From CBDDLJ01 sp965230635 (GTDB lineage Bacteria; Pseudomonadota; Gammaproteobacteria; UBA1113), in contig CBDDLJ010000012.1 of NCBI GenBank assembly GCA_965230635.1, positions 1 through 64,000 on the forward strand: 64,000 nt of DNA. The letters run 5' to 3'. The notes beneath the pieces are model-generated. The model made no database searches. It saw only the letters and a program-made list of their open reading frames with translations, and was not told the DNA's origin. Position numbers and translations under genes: made by a program. The number at the start of each line of letters is the position of its first letter. Within the stretch, counting starts at the first letter, position 1. Below are positions 27,283 to 36,894 of the stretch, piece by piece.

Positions 27283-28890
27283 TTACATCCTAAAGATACC
27301 ATAATGCGTTGGAGTAACTGGCGCTGAGTCCGTTGCTGATAGTGATAAGCCAAGTACAAAACGTGTGTCTGCGGGATCAATAATACCATCATCCCACAAG
27401 CGCGCCGATGAATAATAGGGATGTCCATGTGCTTCATAAGTTTCACGAATCGGTGTTTTAAAGTTATTTTCTTCTTCTTGTGACCATTCAATGTCTTTTT
27501 TAGCAAGTTTATCGCGTTTGATTTGCGCTAATACATTCGCTGCCTGCTCTCCGCCCATCACCGAAATACGGGCATTGGGCCACATCCAAAGAAACCGTGG
27601 TTCAAAAGCACGACCACACATGCCATAATTTCCTGCACCAAAACTACCGCCAATGATAACAGTAAATTTGGGAACTTTGGCACAACTAACGGCGGTTACT
27701 AATTTTGCGCCATTTTTAGCAATGCCATTAACTTCATAATTTTTACCGACCATAAACCCAGTAATATTTTGCAAAAATACCAGTGGGATATGACGTTGAC
27801 AGCATAACTGAATAAAATGTGTTCCTTTGAGCGCAGATTCAGAAAATAATATGCCATTGTTGGCAATGATACCAACAGGATAACCAAAAATATGCGCAAA
27901 CCCACAGACTAAAGAGGTACCATATAAGGCTTTAAATTCATCAAACTCAGAGCCATCAACCAATCTCGCAATGACTTCACGTACATCATAGGTTTTTCGA
28001 TAATCATTTGGCACAATGCCATATAACTCTGCAGGATCATAAATAGGTTCTTTAACGTTTTTTAATAATAGTGGTGACAGCTTTTTTCGATTTAACTGTG
28101 TAATACGCTGTCTAGCAATAGTCAGGGCGTGTTCGTCATTGTTTGCATAGTAATCAGAAACACCAGAAATGCGACAATGAACATCAGCACCACCTAATTC
28201 TTCAGCACTGACTTCTTCACCAGTGGCTGCTTTAACTAAAGGAGGGCCTGCCAAAAAGATAGTGGCTTGATTTTTTACCATAATTGATTCATCAGCCATA
28301 GCAGGCACATAAGCCCCGCCTGCAGTGCAGGATCCCATGACGACGGCAATTTGAGGGATGTTTTGTTGAGACATTTGAGCTTGGTTAAAAAAAATTCGGC
28401 CAAAATGCTCTTTGTCAGGAAAAACATCAGCTTGTAATGGCAGGAAAGCACCACCTGAATCGACAAGATAAATACAGGGCAAATGATTTTGCATGGCAAT
28501 CTCTTGCGCCCGCAAGTGCTTTTTAACAGTTAAAGGATAGTATGCTCCTCCTTTAACCGTTGGATCATTTGCGACAATCATGCATTGGGTTCCTGTGATG
28601 GAGCCAATACCGGTAATCAAACCTGCAGCAGGAACATTATCATCATATACTTGATAGGCAGCAAATTGTGACAACTCTAAAAAAGGTGTACCAATATCTA
28701 GTAATTTTTCAATACGATCACGAGGCAATAATTTCCCGCGACTTACATGTCGTTGTTGAGCCGTTTCTCCCCCTCCTTGACGAATGTTATCGACTTTTAC
28801 TTTTAAGTCTTCCACCAAACTAAGCATGTTTTTAGCATTTGTACTAAACTCATTACTGTTAGGGTCGATTTTACTATTGATTATTGACAT
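27283..28890 (-). CDS. liuB: Methylcrotonyl-CoA carboxylase, carboxyltransferase beta subunit
   Basis: It transfers the carboxyl group from biotin to 3-methylcrotonyl-CoA. I place the start at the ATG of MSIINSKIDP (28890), giving 535 residues, the normal size; the open frame extends 38 codons further into the thiolase end without homology. Visible blocks are GGGETAQQRHVSRGKLLPRD, the acyl-CoA pocket motif MGSCTAGGAYVPAMADES, and GSFGAGNYGMCGRAFEPRFL in the second crotonase-like half. It forms the carboxylase with the biotin protein two genes downstream, and the intervening hydratase is the common arrangement. Confidence 0.94.
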   Translation of the reverse strand: MSIINSKIDPNSNEFSTNAKNMLSLVEDLKVKVDNIRQGGGETAQQRHVSRGKLLPRDRIEKLLDIGTPFLELSQFAAYQVYDDNVPAAGLITGIGSITGTQCMIVANDPTVKGGAYYPLTVKKHLRAQEIAMQNHLPCIYLVDSGGAFLPLQADVFPDKEHFGRIFFNQAQMSQQNIPQIAVVMGSCTAGGAYVPAMADESIMVKNQATIFLAGPPLVKAATGEEVSAEELGGADVHCRISGVSDYYANNDEHALTIARQRITQLNRKKLSPLLLKNVKEPIYDPAELYGIVPNDYRKTYDVREVIARLVDGSEFDEFKALYGTSLVCGFAHIFGYPVGIIANNGILFSESALKGTHFIQLCCQRHIPLVFLQNITGFMVGKNYEVNGIAKNGAKLVTAVSCAKVPKFTVIIGGSFGAGNYGMCGRAFEPRFLWMWPNARISVMGGEQAANVLAQIKRDKLAKKDIEWSQEEENNFKTPIRETYEAHGHPYYSSARLWDDGIIDPADTRFVLGLSLSATDSAPVTPTHYGIFRM

Positions 28891-28909
28891 AAATTTAGAT
28901 CTCAACGCA

Positions 28910-30097
28910 TTAAATAAAACGTTCGATAGCGATAGCTGTTGCTTCACCACCCCCAATACATAAGGCAGCAATCCCTTTTTGTAAATGATGTTGTTCAAGT
29001 GCATTAATCAGTGTTGCAGTAATACGAGCACCAGATGCGCCGATAGGATGACCTAAGGCACAAGCACCTCCAAAAATATTCACTTTCTCGCTGGACAATT
29101 TTAAGTCACGCATGGCAGCCATTGTGACCACGGCAAAAGCCTCATTAATTTCAAATAAATCAACATGCTTGGATTGCCAATTAATTTTTTCTAATAATTT
29201 TTTGATGGCAGTCACTGGAGCTGTTGTAAACCAGCTGGGATTTTGTGCATGTGTTGTGTGAGCAATAATTTTAGCTTTAGGTTTAAGACCACGTTTCTCA
29301 GCTTCTGACAAACGCATTAAAACCAGTGCAGCAGCACCGTCTGAGATTGAGCTAGAATTAGCCGCTGTCACGGTTCCGTCTTTTGAAAAAGCAGGTTTTA
29401 ATGTTGAAATTTTATCAAAATTAGCGAGTGCGGGATTTTCATCGACACTAACTTCTACGTTGCCATGACGCGTATTAATTAGCACAGGTGTAATTTCCGA
29501 ACTAAATTTTTTTGTTTTTGCTGCCTGCTGTGCACGTTTTAATGACTGAATAGCAAAATCATCCTGTTGCTGTCGAGTAAAATGGTATTTTGTTGCAGTA
29601 GCCTCAGCAAATACACCCATAAGTTTGCCTTTGTCATAAGCATCTTCTAAACCATCTAAAAACATATGGTCGTAGCATTGCTGATGACCTAATCGGTGGC
29701 CTGCACGTGCTTTTAATAATAAATAGGGAGCATTTGTCATGCTTTCTTGACCTCCAGCAACCATAACTCGATTGCTGTCTGCTAGCAGCATATCGTGCGC
29801 AAACATAATAGATTGCATGCCAGAGCCACACATTTTATTGATGGTTGTACAGCCAACATTTTCTGGCAAGCCAGCTTTTAGTGATGCTTGGCGTGCCGGT
29901 GCTTGACCCTGTCCAGCGGGAAGAACACAACCCATTAACACTTGATCCACAGCATCTACATTGAGAGTAGCGCGCTGTAAACTTGCTTTAATAGCAGCAG
30001 CGCCTAAATCAGCGGCACAAGCATCTTTTAGTGAGCCTTGTAAGTTGCCAATAGGTGTGCGTGCGTAGCTGACGATAACAATAGGGTTATTTTTCAT
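28910..30097 (-). CDS. Acetyl-CoA C-acetyltransferase (thiolase)
   Basis: This thiolase interconverts acetoacetyl-CoA and two acetyl-CoA. The 395 residues from MKNNPIVIVSYARTPIG contain the nucleophilic Cys90 in INKMCGSGMQS, the GGQESMTNAPY loop, the His motif CALGHPIGASGAR and the C-terminal catalytic Cys in CIGGGEATAIAIE. The start chosen lies 14 codons inside the longest frame, where homology begins. It lies between isovaleryl-CoA dehydrogenase and the carboxylase beta gene, where it would process acetoacetyl-CoA made from the acetoacetate end product. A role in ketone-body or polyhydroxybutyrate precursor metabolism is possible too. Confidence 0.92.
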   Translation of the reverse strand: MKNNPIVIVSYARTPIGNLQGSLKDACAADLGAAAIKASLQRATLNVDAVDQVLMGCVLPAGQGQAPARQASLKAGLPENVGCTTINKMCGSGMQSIMFAHDMLLADSNRVMVAGGQESMTNAPYLLLKARAGHRLGHQQCYDHMFLDGLEDAYDKGKLMGVFAEATATKYHFTRQQQDDFAIQSLKRAQQAAKTKKFSSEITPVLINTRHGNVEVSVDENPALANFDKISTLKPAFSKDGTVTAANSSSISDGAAALVLMRLSEAEKRGLKPKAKIIAHTTHAQNPSWFTTAPVTAIKKLLEKINWQSKHVDLFEINEAFAVVTMAAMRDLKLSSEKVNIFGGACALGHPIGASGARITATLINALEQHHLQKGIAALCIGGGEATAIAIERFI

Positions 30098-30107
30098 GTT
30101 AATTCTC

Positions 30108-31268
30108 TTATTCTGTTTCGCGAAATATTTCACGACCAATCAACATACGACGGATTTCAGATGTGCCGGCGCCAATTTCGTATAATTTTGCATCACGTAG
30201 CAAACGACCTGTTGGGTACTCATTAATATAGCCATTGCCACCTAGACATTGTATTGCTTTTAATGCAATTTGAGTACTATTCTCAGCGGTATATAAAATG
30301 GTACTTGCTGCATCTTTACGAGAGATATCTTTTCTATCACAAGCCTTAGCAGCAGCGTAAAGGTATGCGCGTGAGGCATTTAAGGTGGTATACATATCAG
30401 CAATTTTACCTTGCATTAATTGGAATTCGCCAATAGCCTTGCCAAATTGTTTGCGCTCATGGATATAGGGAATGACAATGTCCATACACGCTTGCATAAT
30501 CCCGACGGGGCCAGCGGCAAGGATAATGCGCTCGTAATCAAGACCTTGCATTAATACTTTGGTACCGCTACCGACTTCAGCTAAAACGTTTTCTTTTGGC
30601 ACTTGACAGTTTTCAAAGATCAGTTCGCAGGTATTAGAGCCACGCATTCCGAGTTTATCCAGCTTTTGTGCAACTTTAAAAGAAGAATTTTCTTTTTCAA
30701 CAATGAAGGCGGTTAATCCTTTAGTGCCTGCATTTTTATCCGTTTTTGCGTAGACGATAATAATATCAGCGTCTGGGCCATTGGTAATCCACATTTTATT
30801 ACCATTTAACAAAAAATGGTCGGATTTTTCTTCTGCCACTGTTGCCATAGACATGACATCCGAGCCAGCTCCCACTTCACTCATGGCTAATGCGCCGACA
30901 TGCTCGCCAGTTAGTAATTTAGGCAAAAATTGTTTTTTTTGTTGTTCATTGGCATTCAGTGAAATTTGATTAATGCAGAGATTAGAATGTGCGCCATAGC
31001 TGAGTCCAACCGAGGCACTTGCACGACTAATTTCTTCCATAGCAATAACGTGTGCTAAATATCCCATATTAGCACCGCCGTATTGTTCTTCTACTGTGAT
31101 GCCCAATAAACCAACCTGCCCCATTTTTGTCCATAAGTGACGAGGAAAGGTGTTATTTTCATCAATTTCTGCTGCTAATGCTGCAATCTCTTGGCGTGCA
31201 AATTGTTCAACCGTCTCTTGAAGTAATGAGATTGTCTCAGGAAGGTCAAACTTTAAACTTGTTAGCAT
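30108..31268 (-). CDS. liuA: Isovaleryl-CoA dehydrogenase
   Basis: This FAD enzyme oxidises isovaleryl-CoA to 3-methylcrotonyl-CoA, the first dedicated step of the operon. The ATG at 31268 follows GAAGGA by seven bases and gives 386 residues. Motifs are LAMSEVGAGSDVMSM and KMWITNGPDADIIIVYA (flavin and substrate binding), RKQFGKAIGEFQLMQGKIAD, QCLGGNGYINEYPTGRLLRD and GAGTSEIRRMLIGRE. A Glu in LDYERIILAAGP is at the position of the catalytic base typical of isovaleryl-CoA dehydrogenases; most other acyl-CoA dehydrogenases have theirs near the C-terminus. First gene of a tightly spaced six-enzyme operon. Confidence 0.93.
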   Translation of the reverse strand: MLTSLKFDLPETISLLQETVEQFARQEIAALAAEIDENNTFPRHLWTKMGQVGLLGITVEEQYGGANMGYLAHVIAMEEISRASASVGLSYGAHSNLCINQISLNANEQQKKQFLPKLLTGEHVGALAMSEVGAGSDVMSMATVAEEKSDHFLLNGNKMWITNGPDADIIIVYAKTDKNAGTKGLTAFIVEKENSSFKVAQKLDKLGMRGSNTCELIFENCQVPKENVLAEVGSGTKVLMQGLDYERIILAAGPVGIMQACMDIVIPYIHERKQFGKAIGEFQLMQGKIADMYTTLNASRAYLYAAAKACDRKDISRKDAASTILYTAENSTQIALKAIQCLGGNGYINEYPTGRLLRDAKLYEIGAGTSEIRRMLIGREIFRETE

Positions 31269-31284
31269 GAAAAATCCTTCTATT

Positions 31285-31319
31285 GTTACTATATACCTAT
31301 ATAGCATTTGCTTGAGCAA
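31285..31319 (-). promoter_or_regulatory. Candidate sigma-70 promoter of the leucine-degradation operon
   Basis: Reading the minus strand, TTGCTC (31314-31319) is followed after 18 bases by TATATA and overlapping TATAGT, with the ribosome-binding site GAAGGA just beyond. The -35 overlaps a small palindrome TTGCTCAAGCAA, a possible operator. No liuR-like regulator gene lies next to the operon. The call is by eye only. Confidence 0.35.
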
Positions 31320-32070
31320 GATGCCAGCACTGAAATAATGTTTCTCTTGTCACTGTGCTTTTAGTAAGTGATAAATGTTAATCCGTTGCAATAAATAATG
31401 ATAGTGGGTTGATTGTAAGAATTTTTAGCATTCTCAGCTGATCGTTTCAAACCTGCTTGAAGTTCACAGATAAAGACAATAAAAGAACACTTTGATTTCA
31501 GTGAATGATGAGATGTTAAGCAAACGTTAATTTTCGAACAGCATAAATGCTCAAGAATGTTGAAAAAATATAAAAAGCAATGTTTTATACGATAATAGTA
31601 GTTTTCAATACAATTGAGCTAACATAGCTGAGTATGTTGGCTTACCTATTACTTAATATTTTTTGAAGGCTTTTGAAATTGCATTTGCTTCTTGAGTTAT
31701 TAATTTTTGATGCATTATACCATCTTCTTTGTCAGGCTGAGAGCCTTATCTGTTGTTTTTAAATAGTGTTAATAGAGCAATGCGCGTTTTATTTTTCATA
31801 TGCATTAATAGTAGAAAATCTTTTAACTGTAGTGTCTATAAGGAGGGGTTGTCATAGCGACGTGTTGCCATATGAAATAATTTTTTATTTATTCATGCTG
31901 CTTCACCTTCTAAAAAAGTTATTGATTGTTAATAGCTACAATATATTTAAACATAATTAATGTGCTGTTAATATAAATAATTTATACTAATGCACTGATC
32001 ATATAAATCATACTTATTCATGGATTAATCCCCAAGGGTAAATAAAACAAATAATAAAAGAGGCAATACT
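31320..32070. other. 750-bp intergenic region without a recognisable gene
   Basis: This lies between the divergent leucine operon and the coiled-coil gene and is very AT-rich. A 64-codon frame (31766-31960) has hydrophobic, unremarkable content and no ribosome-binding site, so I do not call it. An AGGAGGGG string near 31840 is followed only by a three-codon frame. The right end supplies AGAGG before the ATG at 32071. I see no tRNA, IS remnant or clear hairpin. Confidence 0.5.
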
Positions 32071-33243
32071 ATGAGAGTGGGTGATGTAAAAATTGAAGAG
32101 AAAATGAGCGAGTGGCAACGTATTTCTTTAGAAGTTTTTCAACAGTTAGGTTATATGGTTGAGATTCTTTGCCATGACAATCCAGATGGGAAAAAGGCTA
32201 ACGCAGCTTATACGGATTATTGGAGTTGCCATTTAGAATCTGTTAATAACCAGGTTAATAAAAACATTGTGCAGAAACGAATTGAACAAATTAAGCAACC
32301 ATCAGAGAAGAAAAATCCTCAAGTTATAACTTTAATGAAGAATCTGTTAGAAACCGCTCTTGGCATGATAGATGTTTCAAAGAAACAGTTATCAGAAATA
32401 GATGGTCCCGAAGTCATGAATTTACACAACAATATTGTCACGACAATTAACAACCTGGCATTATTGCTAAAGGGTAAAAAAATTGCTACAAAAAAAATAT
32501 GGCTAGATGCTGTTAATCAACTTAAAGAAAAAAACACGGATTTTAAAACGAAATTTACCAATAATAGTGCATTTAATGATGGTGTTATGGATGAGAGAAA
32601 AAAAGCAAAAGAAATGCTGGACAATAAAGATATGACTATCAGTGAGTTAAAAGTCAAAGTGGCTGAATTACAACAAGAAAATAACAAAAAAGACATGAAG
32701 ATCAAGGAGTTAGGCGGCGTTTTGCAACAGGTGCTAAGTAAGCTAAAAGCAACGCCAGACAAATTGCTTAGTGCGATAAGTTCAGTATTAAATAGAAACA
32801 GCGAACTTGAACGAGAGGTAAGCAAACTTAAAGAAGAAGTAAAAAATGCCGCGGAAATTAAGCCTATTAACAGTAATGAACTGCAGCAATTAAAATTAAG
32901 CTATTTATTGTTTAGGCTAGATGGTGCAATGTATTCTCTTAATCAAAATCAAACCGATAAGTTAAAAGCTATACTTGTCAACAAAAAAATAACTGGCAAG
33001 CATGTTAGCGATATTAACAGTACAATGAAAGCTTTAATGAAAGTAAAAAAAGAAATTATAGAAAAAGGTTTGATGAGCGATAACACAATGAAGAAAAAGG
33101 TGACGTTAGCGATAAAAAAACACAGTTTATTTAATAATTCATTTAAAACTGATTTGTTACAGAGTATTGATAGGATTAAGTCAGAGAATGATTTCAAAAG
33201 AGAGTGTAAAGAATTTGTTAAAAACAAAGCATTGGGTCGATAG
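32071..33243 (+). CDS. Unknown coiled-coil protein (390 aa)
   Basis: No family is recognised. The ATG has AGAGG nine bases upstream. Residues 1-80 are mixed (RISLEVFQQLGYMVEILC, YTDYWSCHLESVNNQV), 80-170 helical, and about 180-270 strongly heptad-like (KDMTISELKVKVAELQQENN, NSELEREVSKLKEEVKNA), so a long coiled coil is likely. The C-terminal 120 residues are Lys-rich helices (KHVSDINSTMKALMKVKKEI). There is no signal peptide or membrane helix. It stands alone in an accessory stretch with an ISAs1 relic right after it. Coiled-coil proteins of this size without homologues are common among type IV effectors of Legionellales, but nothing in the sequence proves secretion. Confidence 0.75.
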   Translation: MRVGDVKIEEKMSEWQRISLEVFQQLGYMVEILCHDNPDGKKANAAYTDYWSCHLESVNNQVNKNIVQKRIEQIKQPSEKKNPQVITLMKNLLETALGMIDVSKKQLSEIDGPEVMNLHNNIVTTINNLALLLKGKKIATKKIWLDAVNQLKEKNTDFKTKFTNNSAFNDGVMDERKKAKEMLDNKDMTISELKVKVAELQQENNKKDMKIKELGGVLQQVLSKLKATPDKLLSAISSVLNRNSELEREVSKLKEEVKNAAEIKPINSNELQQLKLSYLLFRLDGAMYSLNQNQTDKLKAILVNKKITGKHVSDINSTMKALMKVKKEIIEKGLMSDNTMKKKVTLAIKKHSLFNNSFKTDLLQSIDRIKSENDFKRECKEFVKNKALGR

Positions 33244-33263
33244 GGACAATCATCAGCAGGTTA

Positions 33264-33531
33264 ATTGTGCGGGTCGTAACTAGGCTTGACAAAAAGTCAT
33301 TTGTGCGTGGTAATTGGGAAGTGGAAAATAAAGCGCATTGAGTGCTGGATGTGACGTTTAAAGAAGATGACTGCCGTATCCCACGAGACAACGCTGCCAA
33401 GAACCTGGCCATTATGCGGCGCTTTGCGCTAAATTTAGCTTGCCTGCATTCGCAGAAAAATAGTGCGAAAGAAAAATTGAAACAGGCGATGTGGCGTGAC
33501 AAATTTCGATGTGAATTATCAATTGGTTAAA
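33264..33531 (+). pseudogene. ISAs1-family transposase C-terminal fragment
   Basis: The translation reads IVRVVTRLDKKSFVRGNWEV, ENKAH, a TGA in place of the conserved Trp, then VLDVTFKEDDCRIPRDNAAK and NLAIMRRFALNLACLHSQKN, ending near KLKQAMWRDKFRC. The blocks RGxWxxEN, HWVLDVxFxED and NAxxNLAxxRRxALNL are characteristic of ISAs1 (H-repeat-like) transposases. About the last 85 residues remain, with one stop codon, so it is inactive. Confidence 0.75.
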
Positions 33532-33936
33532 TAGAGTGCAAAGCATGATTTTGCCCTGTTGACATTGGGGAGGACTACAGAAAAAATACGACATATTTGA
33601 TAAATATAAATTGAGAAATAAGTATTTTGACACTGATGTCAGAGGGGATAGCATCTGTTAAAAAATAGGAAAACAGGAAAATAGGTGCCTAAAGATTGTA
33701 TCTTACTGATAGACAAAAACCGCTGCAGCCTTTGATAAAAGCCGGCTTCGAGGAAGATATGCTTAAAGTAGCCAATCTTCAGACTGTCCATTTAGAGGAG
33801 ACATCATTTGAACACATTTGTGCTAAAAGTAAACATTTAGCCTGCTTATTTTTACATCTGTGTATTAAAGCTATTGAAAAAAATTCAAGAATAAGTTTTC
33901 ATAGCTAAATGATGATTTTAACAGGAGGGTAATCCC
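33532..33936. other. 405-bp intergenic region, no supported gene
   Basis: Between the ISAs1 relic and the LRR gene. A 70-codon frame at 33696-33908 (LQPLIKAGFEEDMLKVANLQ) has no ribosome-binding site. It could be the tail of a lost gene but matches nothing I know. The last bases hold the strong AGGAGGG that serves the GTG at 33937. Confidence 0.45.
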
Positions 33937-35484
33937 GTGAGATTAGATGAAGCTCTTGAAGCGATTAGAAATGGCACAAAAACATCGATTAACCTTGTCA
34001 ACGATCACATTGGTAATGCTGGTGCAAAAGCCATTGCTGAAGCGTTAAAAAAAAATTGCACTATAACGTCAATTAATCTTAGCCGCAATAATATCGATGA
34101 TACGGGTGCAGCAGCCATTGCCGATGCATTAAAAACCAATCAAACGCTGACGTCGATTAATCTTGCTGGCAATAGGTTCGGGAATGCGGGAGCAACCGCC
34201 ATCGCTAATGCATTAAAAACCAATCAAACGCTGACGTCAATCAATCTTGATGGCATTGTTTTTTTTGGATGCAGTAAAATCAGTAATGCTGGTGCAAAAG
34301 CCATCGCTGAAGCATTAAAAAAAAATCACACTATAACGTCAATTAATCTTAGCTACAATGACATCGATGATGCGGGTGCAGCAGCCGTTGCCGATGCATT
34401 AAAAACCAATCAAACGCTGACGTCGATTAACCTTGCTGGCAATAGGCTCGGGAAGGCGGGTGTTGCAGTCATTGCTGAGATATTAGTAGTCAATCAAACG
34501 CTGACGTCGATTAACCTTAATGGCAATAATATCAGTGATGTTGAAGCAGAAGATATCGCTGAGGCGTTAAAAATAAATAAAATACTGACGTCAATTGACC
34601 TTTGCCACAATGAGATCAGTAATGTGGGAGCACAGTCCATCGTTAATATGTTTGAAGAAAATAAAACACTGACGTCAATTGGCCTTGATGGTAATAAAAT
34701 TGGTGATGTGGGCACAAGTATCAGAAAGTTACTTAAACGTAATAAGTTTCACCAGATAAGTAAAAACCAACAACAAGGAAATCGGAGAGAGAAAGCTTTA
34801 TATAGCGCCATCGACTCTAGTCGTCCTATTTTAGACAATGTCTGGGTGATTTCGTTAGTGCGAAAACCTGACGATGTGCATGCTGAGCATGCCTTTTTAA
34901 TCTTGGAAGGAAAACAAGGCAATCGCTCAAAGATTTGGTTTATGGACTTCATCGGTAAGTCTGTTTTGCCAGGGATGGGAGATGGAAGAATCAGAATCCA
35001 TGCTGACGAGGGAAATTTAAACGAAGAGCTCTTATTTTGTTGTAATAGCCGCATGATGGATATCCGAAGAGGCGATCGCTTGTTGTATGCCTCGTGGAAT
35101 ATTTCAAGTGACAAAGGAAAACAGTTAATCACAGCAGTCACCCAAGCGAAAAGCAAACCGCCTAAATTTAATATTCTCGGGCAACAAAGCCTCTTAGCCA
35201 TAGGTACCGGTGCATCAAGCAGTAAAGCGACGGGGCATAATTGTTTTACCTGGGCGAAAGAGCAGCTTCGCAATCTAAACGACAGTCATATTCAATTGCC
35301 TGCGCATGATATTAGATCCTGGATTGTTTCAGCTACAAGCCGCTTATTGGTGGACCGTGGGCAACAAGCAACGTTCTGGTACCAACGTCCTGTAGCTGTT
35401 GCTGCAATGGTAGGTACCGCCGCCGCTGTTGGTGGATTGGTTGTTGCTAACTCTGAGTCTTTGCTGGACATATGTAAGTTTTAA
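33937..35484 (+). CDS. LRR protein (RI-like) with possible papain-like C-terminal domain (515 aa)
   Basis: Start is GTG, eight bases after AGGAGGG. Residues about 15-265 are nine ribonuclease-inhibitor-type leucine-rich repeats of 28 residues (GAKAIAEALKKN, then TITSINLSRNNIDD), as in eukaryotic NLRC/RNH proteins; one repeat carries a five-residue expansion (IVFFGCSKI). The C-terminal part is different: HAEHAFLILEG near residue 313, then IWFMDFIGKS, and GHNCFTWAKEQL near 433. A His followed about 120 residues later by an NCxxWA Cys resembles the C-terminal domain of several Legionella effectors and circularly permuted papain-like folds; this is inference. Residues 485-503 (VAVAAMVGTAAAVGGLVV) are hydrophobic and may anchor or translocate it. 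DNA repeats of 84 bp underlie the LRRs. Probably a host-directed effector. Confidence 0.8.
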   Translation: MRLDEALEAIRNGTKTSINLVNDHIGNAGAKAIAEALKKNCTITSINLSRNNIDDTGAAAIADALKTNQTLTSINLAGNRFGNAGATAIANALKTNQTLTSINLDGIVFFGCSKISNAGAKAIAEALKKNHTITSINLSYNDIDDAGAAAVADALKTNQTLTSINLAGNRLGKAGVAVIAEILVVNQTLTSINLNGNNISDVEAEDIAEALKINKILTSIDLCHNEISNVGAQSIVNMFEENKTLTSIGLDGNKIGDVGTSIRKLLKRNKFHQISKNQQQGNRREKALYSAIDSSRPILDNVWVISLVRKPDDVHAEHAFLILEGKQGNRSKIWFMDFIGKSVLPGMGDGRIRIHADEGNLNEELLFCCNSRMMDIRRGDRLLYASWNISSDKGKQLITAVTQAKSKPPKFNILGQQSLLAIGTGASSSKATGHNCFTWAKEQLRNLNDSHIQLPAHDIRSWIVSATSRLLVDRGQQATFWYQRPVAVAAMVGTAAAVGGLVVANSESLLDICKF

Positions 35485-35774
35485 TAAGGCAATATAATTT
35501 ATTAATTTAAAAGAACCAGTTACCCTGATAAGTAAAAACTCAAAGGGACTTAACTACTTGATATTCTGTATCTATTGAGAGTGCGCATTAAGTGAACATA
35601 AAAAGATGTGCCAAAAAGTATCTGGCTAGGATTGTTTTTGATATTAATTTAATTGTGCAGGTCAAACTTAGTTATGATCGGCACATCTCTAAGCTGAAGT
35701 CGGGTAGCTTGAGACATTGTGTCAAATAATGCTTATTTTTAGCATACTAGCCAGTTAGACCTAGCAATGCTATC

Positions 35775-36800
35775 ATGCCTAGTATTATGAAACCTTACAC
35801 ATTAATACGAAAATTGCTTTTTTGCTTGCCGCCAGAGTGTGCGCATCGCTTCACTCTGGCCTGCTTAAAAGTAGCTCATAGTATAAAATGCTTGCCTAAA
35901 CAAAAACAAGTTAATCAAGCGTCAAGTATTCATGTAGCAGGCTTAGATTTTCCTCATCGCATTGGTTTGGCTGCAGGCATGGATTCAAATGGACGCTATA
36001 TCAATGCATTAGCATCGTTAGGGTTTGCTTTTATCGAGGTTGGTGGGGTGACCCCAAAGGCACAAGCAGGCAATGATAAACCACGCTTATTTAGATTGAC
36101 AAAAAATCATGCATTGATCAATCGCATGGGCTTTTGTAACCGTGGTGCTGATGCCTTAGTCGAGCAAATTGAGCGCAGTCAATATAAAGGGATATTGGGT
36201 GTTAATATTGCTAAAAATAAAGCAACACCGTTAGCACAAGCACATGAAGATTATCTTTATTGTTTTGAGAAAGTTTATTCTCAAGCAAGCTATGTGACAG
36301 TCAATGTATCATCACCAAATACGCCTAATTTAAGAGATTTACAGTCAGAAAATTATCTGCAAAATTTATTGTCTATATTAAAGACTAAACAGATCGAACT
36401 AACCGAGAAATATAAAAAATATGTACCTTTATTTGTAAAAGTTGCTCCAGATTTAGAAGAAAAAGAAATTAAGCAAATGGCAGCAACATTTCGGCATGGT
36501 CAGTTAGATGGTATTGTTGTCGGTAATACCTCTATTGCGCGCAATGGTTTGCAACAAGAGCCACATATCAATGAGGCAGGGGGGGTAAGTGGACAACCCT
36601 TGTTTGTTAAAAGCAATCGTGTCTTACAGCAATTTCGCTACTACTTACCTAAACCATTTCCCATTATTGCCTGTGGCGGCACAATGTGCGCAGAAGATGC
36701 TAAGCATAAGATTGAGTTAGGAGCGGACTTAGTACAATTATATACCGGATTAATTTATGCTGGTCCCAGTTTAATAACAGCGTGTCGTGCATTGTTGTAA
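35775..36800 (+). CDS. pyrD: Dihydroorotate dehydrogenase (quinone), class 2
   Basis: It oxidises dihydroorotate to orotate in pyrimidine synthesis, passing electrons to quinone at the inner membrane. The 341 residues show the class-2 N-terminal membrane-associating helices (RKLLFCLPPECAHRFTLACL), the FMN barrel motif GLAAGMDSNGRYINALASLG, FIEVGGVTPKAQAGNDKPRL, the active-site loop NVSSPNTPNLRDLQ with the catalytic Ser, and GGVSGQPLF. The start could be this ATG or the ATG four codons later, and neither has a strong ribosome-binding site. The 290 bp upstream carry no gene, only a 9-bp inverted repeat (AGATGTGCC/GGCACATCT) spaced about 70 bp. Confidence 0.95.
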   Translation: MPSIMKPYTLIRKLLFCLPPECAHRFTLACLKVAHSIKCLPKQKQVNQASSIHVAGLDFPHRIGLAAGMDSNGRYINALASLGFAFIEVGGVTPKAQAGNDKPRLFRLTKNHALINRMGFCNRGADALVEQIERSQYKGILGVNIAKNKATPLAQAHEDYLYCFEKVYSQASYVTVNVSSPNTPNLRDLQSENYLQNLLSILKTKQIELTEKYKKYVPLFVKVAPDLEEKEIKQMAATFRHGQLDGIVVGNTSIARNGLQQEPHINEAGGVSGQPLFVKSNRVLQQFRYYLPKPFPIIACGGTMCAEDAKHKIELGADLVQLYTGLIYAGPSLITACRALL

Positions 36801-36894
36801 ATATCGTTATCTGGCCTAGCTGTTTTGCCGTTTAAAGAAAGCGAATGGAAACATTATGTAAAGATGGTTGAGTTGTGTTACTATTCAGTTTTAA

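Noticed and set aside
31766..31960. 64-codon frame in the region upstream of the coiled-coil gene
   Set aside because: No ribosome-binding site, hydrophobic composition expected of AT-rich DNA, and no family resemblance.
35605..35692. 9-bp inverted repeat AGATGTGCC/GGCACATCT upstream of pyrD as an insertion element
   Set aside because: The arms are short, no target duplication or coding relic is visible, and a weak likeness to the ISAs1 flank near 33261 is too limited to call.
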